This document shows, in pieces, positions 20,316-29,466 of a stretch of 64,000 bases of DNA. The stretch is from positions 1,208,057-1,272,056 of the forward strand of contig NZ_JAHDTI010000002.1 of NCBI RefSeq assembly GCF_018531495.1, given 5' to 3'. How positions within the stretch are numbered: the stretch's first letter is position 1; the number at the start of each line of letters is the position of its first letter. The DNA is from Nonomuraea sediminis. GTDB taxonomy: Bacteria; Actinomycetota; Actinomycetes; Streptosporangiales; Streptosporangiaceae. Both the position numbers and the translations under genes were made by a program. The notes below the pieces were generated by a model. The model was not told where the DNA came from and did not search any database. It worked only from the letters and a program-made list of their open reading frames with translations.

Positions 20316-21931
20316 TTCGACAGCCACACCGAGTAGAAGCTGGGCCTGCCCACCGCCTCGAAGGCCACCCCCTGGACGTACGGCGCGCCGCCGTACACCT
20401 GGGGCTCCTCGAACAGCGGGATCGCGTAGCCCTGGTCGAGGACGTAGCGCTGGATCTCGGCCACCTTGGCGTTGCGCTTGGCGACGTCCGGCTGCGACGA
20501 CTCCTCGCCGAGGAGCTGCTCGAGCTTCTTGTCGTCGGACAGGATCACGTCACGGTTCTCCTTGGAGAAGTGGCTCTTGATCACGTCCTGGTCGGCGCGG
20601 CCCACCATGCCGTGCTGGATGGCGGTCTTCTCGGCGGTCTTGATGTCGACGGCCTGGGTGCCGGAGTCGGCGGGGCGGATCTCCAGCTTCACACCGAGCT
20701 TGGTCCACTGCTGGGCGACCAGCTCCAGGGTCTGCTTGGACAGCGGCTGCGGGCCCGAGACGAAGACGCCGAGCTGGAGCGGCTTGCCGTCCTTCGTCCT
20801 GATGCCGTCCGAGCCCTTGGTGGTCCAGCCCGCCTCGTCGAGCAGCTTGTTGGCGCCCGCAGGGTCGTACACCAATTTGTCGGACAAATCGGTATATCCG
20901 GCGGCGAGGTGGCTCAAGACGGATGTGGCGATCGGATAGCTGGGCGTGAACAGGGTGTCCACGACCTCCTTGATGTTCGTGCCCTTCTGCAGCGCCTGGC
21001 GCACGCGGAGGTCCCTCAGGATGCTGTTCGTCGGGCGCAGGTAGAGGCCGTTGTTGACGCCCCTGGTGGGCTCGGCGTAGATCGTGAAGCCGGCCGCCTT
21101 CACCGTCTTCTCGTCATAGGCCTGGACGTAGCGGACGAAGTCCGCCTGGCCGGAGGTCAGGGCGCCCACCCGGACGTTGTCCTCGGGGGTCACGATGACC
21201 TTGATCTGGTCCAGGTAGGCGCGGCCCTGGTGCTTGGACGCGGGCGGCGCCCAGTTGTAGTCCTTGCGGGCCGCCAGGTCGACCTCCTTGTCGATCACCT
21301 GCTTGGCGACCGTGAAGGGGCCGGAGCCGATGACGTTCTTGAGCTGGCACTGCTGCTCGTAGGGCAGCGTGATCGTCTTCTTGGAGACCAGGCCGGCGCC
21401 GATGACCGAGGTGCCCTGCAGGAAGCCGGGCGAGGGCTTGCTGAAGAAGAACTTGACCGTGTGCGGGTCGATCACCTGGCTGTGGTCGTAGTTGTTGACG
21501 AACTCGGCCGGGGGCAGCTTCAGCTCCGTGTTCCCCTTGCCGTACACGTCGAAGTTGGTGGCCACGGCCTCGGCGTCCAGCGGGGTGCCGTCGCTGAAGG
21601 TGACGCCGTCGCGCAGGTGGAAGGTGTACTCGCTGGCGTCGTCGTTGATCTCCCACTTGGTGGCGATCCACGGCTCGATCTTCAGCGTCTTCGGGTCCTG
21701 CCAGGTGAGCTTGTCGGTGAGCTGGTTGAGCAGCCCGCCGTTCGGATAGAACCCGGCGGCCGGCAGGTAGAGGCAGGTCGGCGGCTGGTGCTCGAGGTAG
21801 GTCAGCGTGCCCCCGTACACGGGTTGCCCACCGGCCTTGGCGCCACCGGACGCTTCGGTCGTGCCACAGGCGCACAGGAGCCCGGTGGCGGCGAGCAGGG
21901 CAACTGAGACGCGCAGTCTGCGTGAAGGCAT
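20312..21931 (-). CDS. extracellular solute-binding lipoprotein, family 5 (DppA/OppA type)
   Basis: 539 residues from the ATG at 21931. A basic start and hydrophobic stretch end in a lipobox-like LCAC near residue 21, so the mature protein should be lipid-anchored. The body shows family-5 features such as YTFHLRDGVTFSDGTPLDAE. It captures the substrate, probably a peptide-sized or small organic molecule, for the DppBC-type transporter encoded next. It is the first gene of the operon; a palindrome 55 bases upstream may control it. Confidence 0.92.
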   Translation of the reverse strand: MPSRRLRVSVALLAATGLLCACGTTEASGGAKAGGQPVYGGTLTYLEHQPPTCLYLPAAGFYPNGGLLNQLTDKLTWQDPKTLKIEPWIATKWEINDDASEYTFHLRDGVTFSDGTPLDAEAVATNFDVYGKGNTELKLPPAEFVNNYDHSQVIDPHTVKFFFSKPSPGFLQGTSVIGAGLVSKKTITLPYEQQCQLKNVIGSGPFTVAKQVIDKEVDLAARKDYNWAPPASKHQGRAYLDQIKVIVTPEDNVRVGALTSGQADFVRYVQAYDEKTVKAAGFTIYAEPTRGVNNGLYLRPTNSILRDLRVRQALQKGTNIKEVVDTLFTPSYPIATSVLSHLAAGYTDLSDKLVYDPAGANKLLDEAGWTTKGSDGIRTKDGKPLQLGVFVSGPQPLSKQTLELVAQQWTKLGVKLEIRPADSGTQAVDIKTAEKTAIQHGMVGRADQDVIKSHFSKENRDVILSDDKKLEQLLGEESSQPDVAKRNAKVAEIQRYVLDQGYAIPLFEEPQVYGGAPYVQGVAFEAVGRPSFYSVWLSK

Positions 21932-21985
21932 GATCTGACAACCCTTTCGGGGCATACGGGGACGAATCACTAAAAACCATAATAC

Positions 21986-22002
21986 CCTACCAATTTAGTA
22001 GG
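21986..22002 (-). promoter_or_regulatory. palindrome in the promoter of the ABC/monooxygenase operon
   Basis: A 17-base inverted repeat CCTAC-N7-GTAGG, AT-rich in the centre, lies about 55 bases before the binding-protein start. On the minus strand TATTAT follows and could serve as a -10 box. It is a plausible operator for a dimeric regulator; which one is unknown. Confidence 0.5.
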
Positions 22003-22101
22003 CAAATGAGGCGTGGATCAGGAGTACGGCGGGCCGTGGCCACCTGGACGATATTCATGACGTGGGTCCTCCTGCCTCGGGCACGTAAGCGGGATCGGCC
22101 C

Positions 22102-22305
22102 ATGCATTCCACTCGTACGCCGGTGCCGAGCGAGCGCCAGTTGCTGCGCTACCGGTGGTCTCGCCTGCTGGAAGAACTCGACCGGAGCGAAGAAGAGTTC
22201 GCCGCCGTGCGCGAAGTCGTCCGAACATTGCTGGCGAGCACCGCAGGGTGGGAGGTCGCGGAGTTGCCCCGCTACCCGGCCTTCACCTCAGCGGCCCCGG
22301 ACTGA
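22102..22305 (+). CDS. hypothetical small protein
   Basis: 67 residues from the ATG at 22102; an in-frame ATG at 22006 would overlap the divergent promoter. The sequence is helical and charged (RWSRLLEELDRSEEEFAAVREVV) with no recognisable domain or membrane segment. GGGATC upstream is a weak ribosome site. It could be a real short gene or chance open frame. Confidence 0.45.
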   Translation: MHSTRTPVPSERQLLRYRWSRLLEELDRSEEEFAAVREVVRTLLASTAGWEVAELPRYPAFTSAAPD

Positions 22306-22350
22306 GGTGTGGCGCCTCTCAAGCCTCGGCACTCCGCGCAGAGGCCGGCG

Positions 22351-22917
22351 CTAGTCGTGGGGCCAGCGGTCCTGCTTCATGAGGTCCAGGACGAGGGCGG
22401 CGATGTTCCAGGCGTCGTCGGAGCCGCTGTGGTGGCGGCCCTCCAAGGGGAGGCCCGCGATGCTCAGGGCTCGGGCCATGCCGGGGCGCTTCTTGAGGCC
22501 GTGGGCGGCGGCGAAGACGGCCTTGGCATTGGTGTGACGTGCCGAGAACGGGTACTGCGCCGGTCCGCGCCGGCACTGGGTGGTGAACTGGTTGCGGTCG
22601 TAGTCGCCCCAGCTGGCCCAGGCGCGGGAGCCCGCCAGGTGTTCGCGGGCGAGGATCGTGCAGGCCTCGGTGAAGGGCACGCCTGTGTCCACCTCGGACT
22701 GGGTCAGCCCGGTGAGGTCCGTGCAGAAGTCGCTGACCGTCGAGCGCGCGGGGCGTACCAGGATCCTGTGCTTGGCCAGGCGCTCACCGGCGGCCAGGTC
22801 GATGACGCACAGGCCGATCTCGATGATCTCGCTCACCTGCCCCGGTGGCGCCTGCCCGGCCCAGCAGGTGGCCTCCACATCGATGACGTTAAGCAACCGT
22901 CCATCATCCGCGTCCAT
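22351..22917 (-). CDS. DEDDh-type 3'-5' exonuclease
   Basis: 188 residues. DVEATCW near the start supplies the first Asp and Glu, CTDLTGLTQSEVDTG is the Exo II-like region, WGDYDRNQF holds the second Asp, and HHSGSDDAWNIA gives the His and third Asp. It belongs to the ERI-1/KapD-like branch of the DnaQ superfamily that trims RNA or DNA 3' ends. The substrate is unknown. It appears to be a single-gene unit. Confidence 0.88.
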   Translation of the reverse strand: MDADDGRLLNVIDVEATCWAGQAPPGQVSEIIEIGLCVIDLAAGERLAKHRILVRPARSTVSDFCTDLTGLTQSEVDTGVPFTEACTILAREHLAGSRAWASWGDYDRNQFTTQCRRGPAQYPFSARHTNAKAVFAAAHGLKKRPGMARALSIAGLPLEGRHHSGSDDAWNIAALVLDLMKQDRWPHD

Positions 22918-22976
22918 GACCGACGACTGTAAAGGCGCCGCGGGAACAGCTCATCAGGTTTTTCGCGCGCCGCGAG

Positions 22977-23339
22977 TCACGGCCGCCGGTAGTAGGCGAG
23001 GGCGGCCGCGGTCGCGTAGGCCAGGCCGTACCAGAGGGCGTGGGTGGGGGCGCCGCTGAGGAGGGTGGCGAGGCTGAGGGCGGCGACGAGCGCCAGCATG
23101 GCGGTGGCCAGGAGGCGGGCGCCGCGGGCGAGCGCGACGACGGCGAGGGCGCCCACCACGCCGGAGGCCGCGAGGAGGTCGAACAGCAGCCAGAGGTCCA
23201 GCAGACCGGCCCGCGCCAGCGGGTGGAGGACGGCGCGCGGCAGCGCCTGGGTCCACAGCGGGCGCAGGCCGGTCAGGTGGTTGACCAGGGGAGGTATCGC
23301 TACCAGCACCGTGGCCAGGAGCGTACGGAGGCGGCTCAA
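22977..23339 (-). CDS. small integral membrane protein
   Basis: 120 residues with about four hydrophobic segments and short loops. It overlaps the stop of the 365-residue protein by four bases, so it belongs to the sigma-factor operon. No family is recognised. Confidence 0.7.
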   Translation of the reverse strand: MSRLRTLLATVLVAIPPLVNHLTGLRPLWTQALPRAVLHPLARAGLLDLWLLFDLLAASGVVGALAVVALARGARLLATAMLALVAALSLATLLSGAPTHALWYGLAYATAAALAYYRRP

Positions 23340-24433
23340 CGTACCCGCGACAGCTGGTAGGTGGAACCGTCACTCCACACCAGCCAGTCACCGGCGGCGT
23401 AGGCGGAGCCGGTCAGGCGGTAGGGGGTGCCGGTGGTGGAGTCGAGGACGACCGACTCGTTGCCGGTGGTGTAGGTGATCAGGCGGTTGCCCGCGGTCAT
23501 GCGCGCCCCCTTGGCGGATTGCGGGACCTTGGTGCTGACGACCACCTGGTCCAGAGCGTTTCTGGCGGCCAGACGCAGCACGCCGTCCGCCACCCAGGCG
23601 AAGTGGTCCTTGGTGGCCGCGGCGTACCAGATCTGGTCCGGCTGGTCCATGGTTTGCACCCGGACCCCCCAGGGCAGCTCGTGCGTGGCCGTGACCTTGG
23701 CGGCGTCGATGTCGTACTCCAGTAGTTTCTTGTCGTTGAACGCGTCGACCAGGAACAGCGTCGGATACGAGAACGCCACCGCGTCGTGGGTCGACGCGAC
23801 CTTGCTGGGGCCTGAGCATCCCTTGGCGAACCAAGGCTGGCGCATCACGTCGCTGCCGACGATCACCCCGTGGTCCACCCAGATCGGGCGCGCGGGGTCG
23901 GTGCCCTGCGGGCTGATGACGTGCTCGACGCCGTCCGCGTCCCTGCACAGCTGGTCGGCGGCCTTGCCGGTCATCCTGGTCCAGGTGCGCAGCCCGTCGC
24001 CCGTGCCGAGCCCGCTGAGCGACTGGATCCCCAGGTCGTGGAGCGTGCCATCCGATCCCAGCTCCAGCACCTGGCGGTCGGGGCCGAACCCGAGCACGGT
24101 CCCGTCGGCGCCCACGGTCTGCGGCGAGAGTTCCGGGGGGATCGGGGTGGAATCGCCGAGCACCTGAGCGATGTCTGGACTGCCGGGTAGGGGGGTGACG
24201 GTCTGCGTGGGGCCGACGTGGACCATGGTCGCGGCGTCCCCGCCTCTCAGTTGGACAGGCACCGCCACCGCGAGCGCGAGCACGCCGCACGCCGCCGCGA
24301 CCAGCGCGGCCCGCCGCCGCACCCGCCGTACCCTGACCGCCCGGTGGATGCGGCCGGCCAGCTCGATCGGAGGCTCGTCGTCGTGCGTCGGCTCGCGTAG
24401 GATCGTCGCCAGCCGCTGCTCCAGGTCATCCAT
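23336..24433 (-). CDS. single-pass membrane protein of an ECF sigma operon
   Basis: 365 residues. A charged cytoplasmic N-terminus (about 1-40, ending RRVRRRAAL) is followed by one membrane segment at about 42-60 and a long extracytoplasmic domain with repeated beta-strand units resembling a TolB-like propeller. It overlaps the sigma-factor gene by eight bases. The layout suggests an anti-sigma or sensor role, but there is no recognisable zinc anti-sigma motif (HxxxCxxC), so this is inference from position. Confidence 0.75.
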   Translation of the reverse strand: MDDLEQRLATILREPTHDDEPPIELAGRIHRAVRVRRVRRRAALVAAACGVLALAVAVPVQLRGGDAATMVHVGPTQTVTPLPGSPDIAQVLGDSTPIPPELSPQTVGADGTVLGFGPDRQVLELGSDGTLHDLGIQSLSGLGTGDGLRTWTRMTGKAADQLCRDADGVEHVISPQGTDPARPIWVDHGVIVGSDVMRQPWFAKGCSGPSKVASTHDAVAFSYPTLFLVDAFNDKKLLEYDIDAAKVTATHELPWGVRVQTMDQPDQIWYAAATKDHFAWVADGVLRLAARNALDQVVVSTKVPQSAKGARMTAGNRLITYTTGNESVVLDSTTGTPYRLTGSAYAAGDWLVWSDGSTYQLSRVR

Positions 24434-24923
24434 GGTCCACCTCCTGTGTCTCGAGCGCGTCGCGAAGTCTGGCCAGCGCCCTGGAGGCCTGGCTCTTGAC
24501 GGTCCCCCTGCTGCAGCCCAGCAGATGGGCGATCTCCTGCTCGCTGCGTTCCTCGACGTAGCGCAGCACCAGCACCGCCCGCATCCGGGGCGGCAGCGCG
24601 GCGACCCGCGTGCGCAGGCTCGCGTCGGACAGCAGCCGGTCCACCGCCGCGTCCTCCAGGGAGGGCTCCGGTGGGGCGGCCATGCTCACCTCCCGGACCT
24701 TGCGCCGGCGTCCGTTGGTCAGCAGGCGCAGCATCGCCGTGCGGACGTACCCTTCCGGGTCGTCCTTGCGCCGTACCGACCACCACCGCGCCCCCGTCCG
24801 CGTCAACGCCTCCTGCACCAGGTCCTCCGCGTCGTGCCGGTCCCGGGTGAGGACAAGCGCGTACCGGTACAGGGCCGGCAGGCGCTGCGTCACGAAACTC
24901 TCGAACGTCGGATCGTTCACCAC
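24426..24923 (-). CDS. SigE-family ECF RNA polymerase sigma factor
   Basis: 165 residues. Region 2 reads YRYALVLTRDRHDAEDLVQEALTR and region 4 LPPRMRAVLVLRYVEERSEQ followed by a helix-turn-helix (EIAHLLGCSRGTVKSQASRAL). This matches the small 'SigE family' (SigM-like) group abundant in actinomycetes, not the housekeeping sigmaE. It directs polymerase to its own regulon; the operon probably autoregulates. The start is the GTG at 24923. Confidence 0.92.
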   Translation of the reverse strand: MVNDPTFESFVTQRLPALYRYALVLTRDRHDAEDLVQEALTRTGARWWSVRRKDDPEGYVRTAMLRLLTNGRRRKVREVSMAAPPEPSLEDAAVDRLLSDASLRTRVAALPPRMRAVLVLRYVEERSEQEIAHLLGCSRGTVKSQASRALARLRDALETQEVDHG

Positions 24924-24977
24924 CCCAAGGACACATCACCTACGCGAGGGGTTGACTCAAAAGTGCAGACTCTGGAC

Positions 24978-26534
24978 ATGAGCCTGATCACCCGCCTTCT
25001 GGCCTGGCGCTACCGCCTGCCGCGTGCCCGTACCTACCAGGTCTTCGCCGATCGGGGGGTGAAGGTTCCGATGCCCGACGGCGCCGTGTTACTCGCCGAC
25101 CGTTACGGGGAGCCGGGCGCACCGGTGATCCTTGTCCGGACACCGTACGGCAGGGCAGGCGCGTTCTCCGTCATCCCCACGCTGTTCGCAGAGCGGGGAT
25201 TCCAGGTGTTCGTGCAGAGCACGCGCGGGACCTTCGGATCAGACGGACAGTTCACGCCATTCGTGCACGAGCGGAGCGACGGGCTGGCCACGATCGACTG
25301 GCTCGTCAAGCAGCCCTGGTACGGCGGCAAGCTGGCCACGTGGGGCCCCAGCTATCTGGGCTTTACCCAGTGGGCGGTCGCGGATGCGCCCGAGATCAAG
25401 GCCATGTCGCTGCAGGTCACCGCGGCCTCCTTCGAGGACCACTTCTACCTGGGCGGCGCCTTCGCGCTCGGCGACGCGCTCAGCTGGGCGGTCAGCACCA
25501 CGCTGCAGGAGCGCCCGCTGAACGCGCTGCGCTCCGCGATCACCAGGCGCAGGCTGGAGAAGATGTACGGCGAACTGCCCCTGGGCGACCTCGACGGGAT
25601 GACGGTCGGCCACCCGATCCCGCACTACCAGAACTGGCTCGACCGCGATCCCGCCTACTGGGCCGCCATCGACCACCGCACGATCCCCGCCGCGCCCGTC
25701 CAGACCATAACCGGCTGGTACGACCTGTTCCTGCCCGAGCAGCTGCGCGACTACGCCGACATGAAGGCCGCGGGGCGGCAGCCGTACCTGACCATCGGCC
25801 CGTGGAGTCACGGCGCTCCCCTCATGGAAGCCATGATGATCATGCTCGGCGAGTCGCTGCGCTGGTTCCGCGCGCACCTGCTTGACGAGCCGAGAGCGCT
25901 GCGCGAGCAGCCGGTACGGATCAACGTCACCGGCGGTGGCGGCTGGCGCGACCTGCCGGAATGGCCGCCGCCCTCGACCGCCCGGCGCTGGCATCCCGCA
26001 CCCGGCGGCAGGCTGTCGGAGCAGCCCGGCGACACCTCCGACCGCTACCGGTACGACCCCGCCGACCCGACGCCCTCGCTCGGCGGCCCGACGCTCTACG
26101 ACAAGGGCCTGCCGGTCGACAACCGGCCGCTGGAGGCCCGCCCTGACGTGCTGGTCTACACGGGCGAGCCGCTCGCGCGCGACCTGGAGGTGATCGGCGA
26201 GGTCCGCGCCGAGCTGCGGGTCCGCTCCTCGCTCGCGCACACGGACTTCTTCGTACGGCTCTGCGACGTGGACCCGTCAGGAGTCTCGACGAACGTGACC
26301 GAGGGCATCGTCCGGCTCGACGACCACCAGGAGGAGGTCACGATCCGGCTGAGGGCGGCCGCGCACCGCTTCCGCAGGGGGCACCGGCTGCGCTTCCAGA
26401 TCTCCAGCGGCGCGCACCCTCACGTGGCGCGCAACACCGGGACGGGCGAGCCGCTGGCGACCGCAGGCCGTCTGGCGGTCGCGGAGCAGGAGGTGCTGCA
26501 CGGCTCCTGCTTCGTCATCCCGGAGGCCTCGTGA
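24978..26534 (+). CDS. CocE/NonD-family hydrolase
   Basis: 518 residues from the ATG at 24978. The nucleophile elbow is WGPSYLG with Ser125, matching the cocaine-esterase/X-Pro-dipeptidyl-peptidase S15 family. RGTFGSDG before it and SHGAPL later fit the oxyanion and His regions. The C-terminal half is the jelly-roll X-Pro-dipeptidyl-peptidase C-terminal domain. No signal peptide is seen. Such enzymes hydrolyse esters or amides; the natural substrate is unknown. It is divergent from the sigma operon with a 54-base gap. Confidence 0.9.
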   Translation: MSLITRLLAWRYRLPRARTYQVFADRGVKVPMPDGAVLLADRYGEPGAPVILVRTPYGRAGAFSVIPTLFAERGFQVFVQSTRGTFGSDGQFTPFVHERSDGLATIDWLVKQPWYGGKLATWGPSYLGFTQWAVADAPEIKAMSLQVTAASFEDHFYLGGAFALGDALSWAVSTTLQERPLNALRSAITRRRLEKMYGELPLGDLDGMTVGHPIPHYQNWLDRDPAYWAAIDHRTIPAAPVQTITGWYDLFLPEQLRDYADMKAAGRQPYLTIGPWSHGAPLMEAMMIMLGESLRWFRAHLLDEPRALREQPVRINVTGGGGWRDLPEWPPPSTARRWHPAPGGRLSEQPGDTSDRYRYDPADPTPSLGGPTLYDKGLPVDNRPLEARPDVLVYTGEPLARDLEVIGEVRAELRVRSSLAHTDFFVRLCDVDPSGVSTNVTEGIVRLDDHQEEVTIRLRAAAHRFRRGHRLRFQISSGAHPHVARNTGTGEPLATAGRLAVAEQEVLHGSCFVIPEAS

Positions 26535-26537
26535 GGT

Positions 26538-26786
26538 TCACGCTCCGAGGTCACGCACGACGTTGTCCAGGCGATCCGCGACCTTGTCGAGGTCGTCGTC
26601 GGTGAATTCCTCACCGGGGAGCAGATCTGCCACTTCCTGGCGATTGGCGACGACCAGGGTCCGGTGCGCCTCGTCCACCCGCTCCGCGGGCACCACCAGG
26701 CACTCGCCCTCGACGAACATCAGGACGGCATCGGGATCCGTGGCTTCGAGCAGCCGCCGGACGCATTCACGATCGATGAGCAGCAT
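26538..26786 (-). CDS. hypothetical protein, acidic
   Basis: 82 residues, acidic, predicted alpha/beta. The ordinary codon use and clean frame between two genes favour a real gene. I see no known motif. It converges with the CocE-type gene, three bases apart. Confidence 0.6.
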   Translation of the reverse strand: MLLIDRECVRRLLEATDPDAVLMFVEGECLVVPAERVDEAHRTLVVANRQEVADLLPGEEFTDDDLDKVADRLDNVVRDLGA

Positions 26787-26815
26787 GGCCGGTCAACCCC
26801 CTCCTACCAGTCCCG

Positions 26816-27355
26816 TTACCCGCTCACCGGGCGTGAAACGCGGAAACACGCCCGCGACGACGGCAGCGCGAGCAGGACGATCACCGCGACGGATCCCGCC
26901 GTGGTCAGCACGAGCTTGGCCACGTTGACGTAGGGCAGCCAGCCGGGCATGGCACCGGAGGCCGCCTCGACCAGCGCGTGCACGTCCAGGCGGGCGAGGG
27001 CGGGCACCTGCGCCAGGAGCTTCTCCGTGAACAGCTGGCCGGGGATGATGACGACGCCCATCACGAGCAGGACGGGCTGGAAGATCCACGACAGGATCGG
27101 GCCGATCCGCCTGCCGGCCAGGTTCAGCAGCGCCAGGGCCACCAGGATCACGACGAGCACGATGGCCAGCCCCTCGCTCCCGGCGAAGCTGATGCCGTTC
27201 TCGGCCAGGATCCCGGCGGGGAACCCCTGCCTGACGACCTCCGCCTCGGCGGCGCGCTCCGCGTCGGCCCCGTAGGTCAGCACGACGAAGACGCCGATCA
27301 GGAACGGCACCACGGTCAGCAGTTGGAGGACGGCAGCCGCGATGACCTTCTTCAT
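26816..27355 (-). CDS. membrane protein under TetR control
   Basis: 179 residues from the ATG at 27355 (GAGGAG upstream). Four hydrophobic stretches, including one at the N-terminus that may be an uncleaved signal anchor. The family is not recognised. It is divergent from a TetR gene, and two 15-base palindromes lie in the shared promoter, so it is very likely repressed by that regulator. An export or membrane-stress role is inferred from this context only. Confidence 0.75.
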   Translation of the reverse strand: MKKVIAAAVLQLLTVVPFLIGVFVVLTYGADAERAAEAEVVRQGFPAGILAENGISFAGSEGLAIVLVVILVALALLNLAGRRIGPILSWIFQPVLLVMGVVIIPGQLFTEKLLAQVPALARLDVHALVEAASGAMPGWLPYVNVAKLVLTTAGSVAVIVLLALPSSRACFRVSRPVSG

Positions 27356-27371
27356 GACGACTCCTCGGCAT

Positions 27372-27386
27372 TTGAACTTAGTGCAA
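27372..27386. promoter_or_regulatory. TetR operator copy 1
   Basis: Palindrome TTGAACTTAGTGCAA, pattern TTGnACTnAGTnCAA, between the divergent membrane-protein and TetR genes. A second near-identical copy begins 29 bases later. Confidence 0.75.
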
Positions 27387-27400
27387 CTGTAGAAGTCGAT

Positions 27401-27415
27401 TTGAACTAAGTGCAA
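27401..27415. promoter_or_regulatory. TetR operator copy 2
   Basis: Palindrome TTGAACTAAGTGCAA with the same TTGnACTnAGTnCAA pattern as the copy at 27372. It lies 24 bases before the TetR start codon, suitable for autorepression. Confidence 0.75.
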
Positions 27416-27438
27416 GTGCTGCTCGATATCCTGGGGCC

Positions 27439-28116
27439 ATGCCGCGTGACACCCTCACCAGGGACCAGATCGTCCGTGCCGCCATCGAGGTCCTCGACGC
27501 CGAGGGCGTGAACGGGCTGAACATGCGGCGCCTGGGCATCCAGCTGGGCTCGGCGGCGACCGCGATGTACCACCACGTCAAGGGCAAGGACTCGCTCGTC
27601 GTGCTGGCCGCCGACCACGTCTTCGCCGAGATCGAGCTGCCCGACCTCGACGCGCTCGGCTGGCGGGAGGCCGCCGCCGCGCTGGCCAGGGGCGCCCACG
27701 CGATGATCATCAGGCACTTCTGGCTGATCCCCGCCATGACCACGCACCTCATCTACGGGCCCAACAAGGCCCGCTACGACGAGCACTGCCTGGCCGTCTA
27801 CGAGAGCGCCGGCTTCTGCGGCGGCGACGCCGACCAGGCCGCCGCCGCGGTCCTGATGTTCGCGATCGGCGCCGCCCAGGGCCAGGCCGCCGAATCGGGC
27901 TGGCGGGCTCGGCTGCGCCGTACCGGGGTGGACGAGGAGCAGCAGGTGCGCGACACCATGGCGCAGATCACCGAGATCGCGCAGCAGTTCCCCCGGCTGC
28001 GCGCCCGCACCGGCGACATCGGCGACGACGGGCAGGACCCCTTCGAGTTCGGCCTGAGAACCATCCTCGACGGCCTCGACTCCGCCCTCAAGGGCAAGGC
28101 CGGGGTCAGCTTGTGA
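27439..28116 (+). CDS. TetR-family repressor
   Basis: 225 residues. The N-terminal helix-turn-helix reads TRDQIVRAAIEVLDAEGVNG then MRRLGIQLGSAATAMYHHVK, the pattern of the TetR class proper (with a TetR_C-like ligand domain). It probably represses itself and the divergent membrane protein through the two palindromes in between. The ligand is unknown. Confidence 0.9.
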   Translation: MPRDTLTRDQIVRAAIEVLDAEGVNGLNMRRLGIQLGSAATAMYHHVKGKDSLVVLAADHVFAEIELPDLDALGWREAAAALARGAHAMIIRHFWLIPAMTTHLIYGPNKARYDEHCLAVYESAGFCGGDADQAAAAVLMFAIGAAQGQAAESGWRARLRRTGVDEEQQVRDTMAQITEIAQQFPRLRARTGDIGDDGQDPFEFGLRTILDGLDSALKGKAGVSL

Positions 28117-28257
28117 GGCTACGACGCGAGCAGGTCGAAGTGGAAGCCGACGAGGAACAGTGCCAGGGAGAACCACCTCGCCAGGGAAGGGAGGTCGGGG
28201 TTCCTGAGCGCGCGGCCGATCCCGGCTATCAGCAGACCGACGGCGGGTGGCGGGAGG
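28117..28257 (-). pseudogene. possible start-less membrane-protein fragment
   Basis: On the minus strand one frame gives about 46 residues ending LALFLVGFHFDLLAS and a stop at 28119, with a hydrophobic, protein-like composition. No ATG, GTG or TTG start fits, and the frame enters from the MFS gene in a different phase. It looks like the 3' remnant of a small membrane-protein gene. Confidence 0.3.
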
Positions 28258-29466
28258 TCATCTGACGAGCGGGTGGGGCTTCGGATGCAGCGTCGCCGGC
28301 GGGGGCCTCCCGTGCGCCACGGCGAACGACAACCCGCCCATGGCCAGCGCGGCCACGGCGGCCATGGCGTACACCGTGGGCAGGCTCGTGCCGCCCGACA
28401 CCAGCGGGCCGACACCGAAGGCGGCGATGCCGTACCCGAGCTGGTAGAAGGCGATCACACCACCCGCCACGGAGCTCGAGACGGAGGTGAGCTCTTCCTG
28501 GGCGAAGCTGATGGTGAGCGGCAGCAGCGCGGAGCAGCCCAGCCCGGCCAGGCCGAAGGCCACCACCCCGAGCTGCGGCCGGTCCCCGGGCAGCGCGCTG
28601 ATGATCAGGAACGCGCCCGTCAGCAGGAACGGCAGGCCATGGTAGATCAGGCGGGCGGGGAGAACGCGGCTCTGCAAGGCGGCGAAACCGACGCGGCCGA
28701 TCGTGACCATCGCCCAGAACACGGCGAGCGCGAGCGAGGCCTGCGCCGCCGTAGCGCCGAGATGGCCCGTCATGTCGAGCTGTGCCCAGTTGCCGTTGAC
28801 CGTCTCGCAGATGCCGTACAGCGTGATGAAAGCCGCGTACACCCAGAACTTCCTCGGCAGACCCGCTGCCGCGGCGGGCGCCTGTGCCTCGGTCCGCATC
28901 GGCAGCCTGAGACTGATCGCGACCAGGGCGACGAGCAGGATCACCGACGTCACCGGCAACCCCCACCAGAAGCCCAGGCCGACGAAGACGGCGACGAGCA
29001 CCGGCGCGAGGGCCGTGCCGAGCCCCAGCAGGGCGTTGAGCACGAGCACCGAAGCGTCGACGGCGCCGGGACGCAGCTCGGCCGCGAGGGAGTTCAGCGC
29101 GGGCACGGTCAGGCCGAACCCTGCGCCCAGGCTCGCGGTGGCCAGCAGGAGCAGCGTGTACGCCACCGGCCTGTCCGCCATGGCGGCGGCGCTGGCGAGC
29201 AGCAGGGTCATGGCGGCCAGATTGCCCGCCAGCCCGACCATGTACAGCGGTTTCGTGCCGAACCGGCGGGTGAGCCAGGCACCCAGCAAGGAGGCGGTGA
29301 CGGCGGCGATCACCTGCGGCACGAACAGGGTGGCGTACTGCGTGCTCGACAGGCCGTACTGCGCCGGATCGGTGAGGATGGTGCTGGCTGCCGGAATGGT
29401 GATCAGCACCACGCCCTGGACGGTGCCGGCGGCGTAGACGGTGAACGTCTCTAGTCGCGCGGCCAT
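28258..29466 (-). CDS. MFS transporter (12-helix type)
   Basis: 402 residues from the ATG at 29466, about twelve membrane segments. The loop between helices 2 and 3 reads GAWLTRRFGTKPLY, a divergent MFS motif A. Its start overlaps the stop of the GMC oxidoreductase by 16 bases, so the two form an operon. It may export or import the oxidoreductase's substrate or product. The specific substrate is unknown. Confidence 0.88.
   Translation of the reverse strand: MAARLETFTVYAAGTVQGVVLITIPAASTILTDPAQYGLSSTQYATLFVPQVIAAVTASLLGAWLTRRFGTKPLYMVGLAGNLAAMTLLLASAAAMADRPVAYTLLLLATASLGAGFGLTVPALNSLAAELRPGAVDASVLVLNALLGLGTALAPVLVAVFVGLGFWWGLPVTSVILLVALVAISLRLPMRTEAQAPAAAAGLPRKFWVYAAFITLYGICETVNGNWAQLDMTGHLGATAAQASLALAVFWAMVTIGRVGFAALQSRVLPARLIYHGLPFLLTGAFLIISALPGDRPQLGVVAFGLAGLGCSALLPLTISFAQEELTSVSSSVAGGVIAFYQLGYGIAAFGVGPLVSGGTSLPTVYAMAAVAALAMGGLSFAVAHGRPPPATLHPKPHPLVR

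Noticed and set aside
28229..28966. Second minus-strand frame inside the MFS gene
   Set aside because: Out-of-frame reading of the transporter with low-complexity composition.
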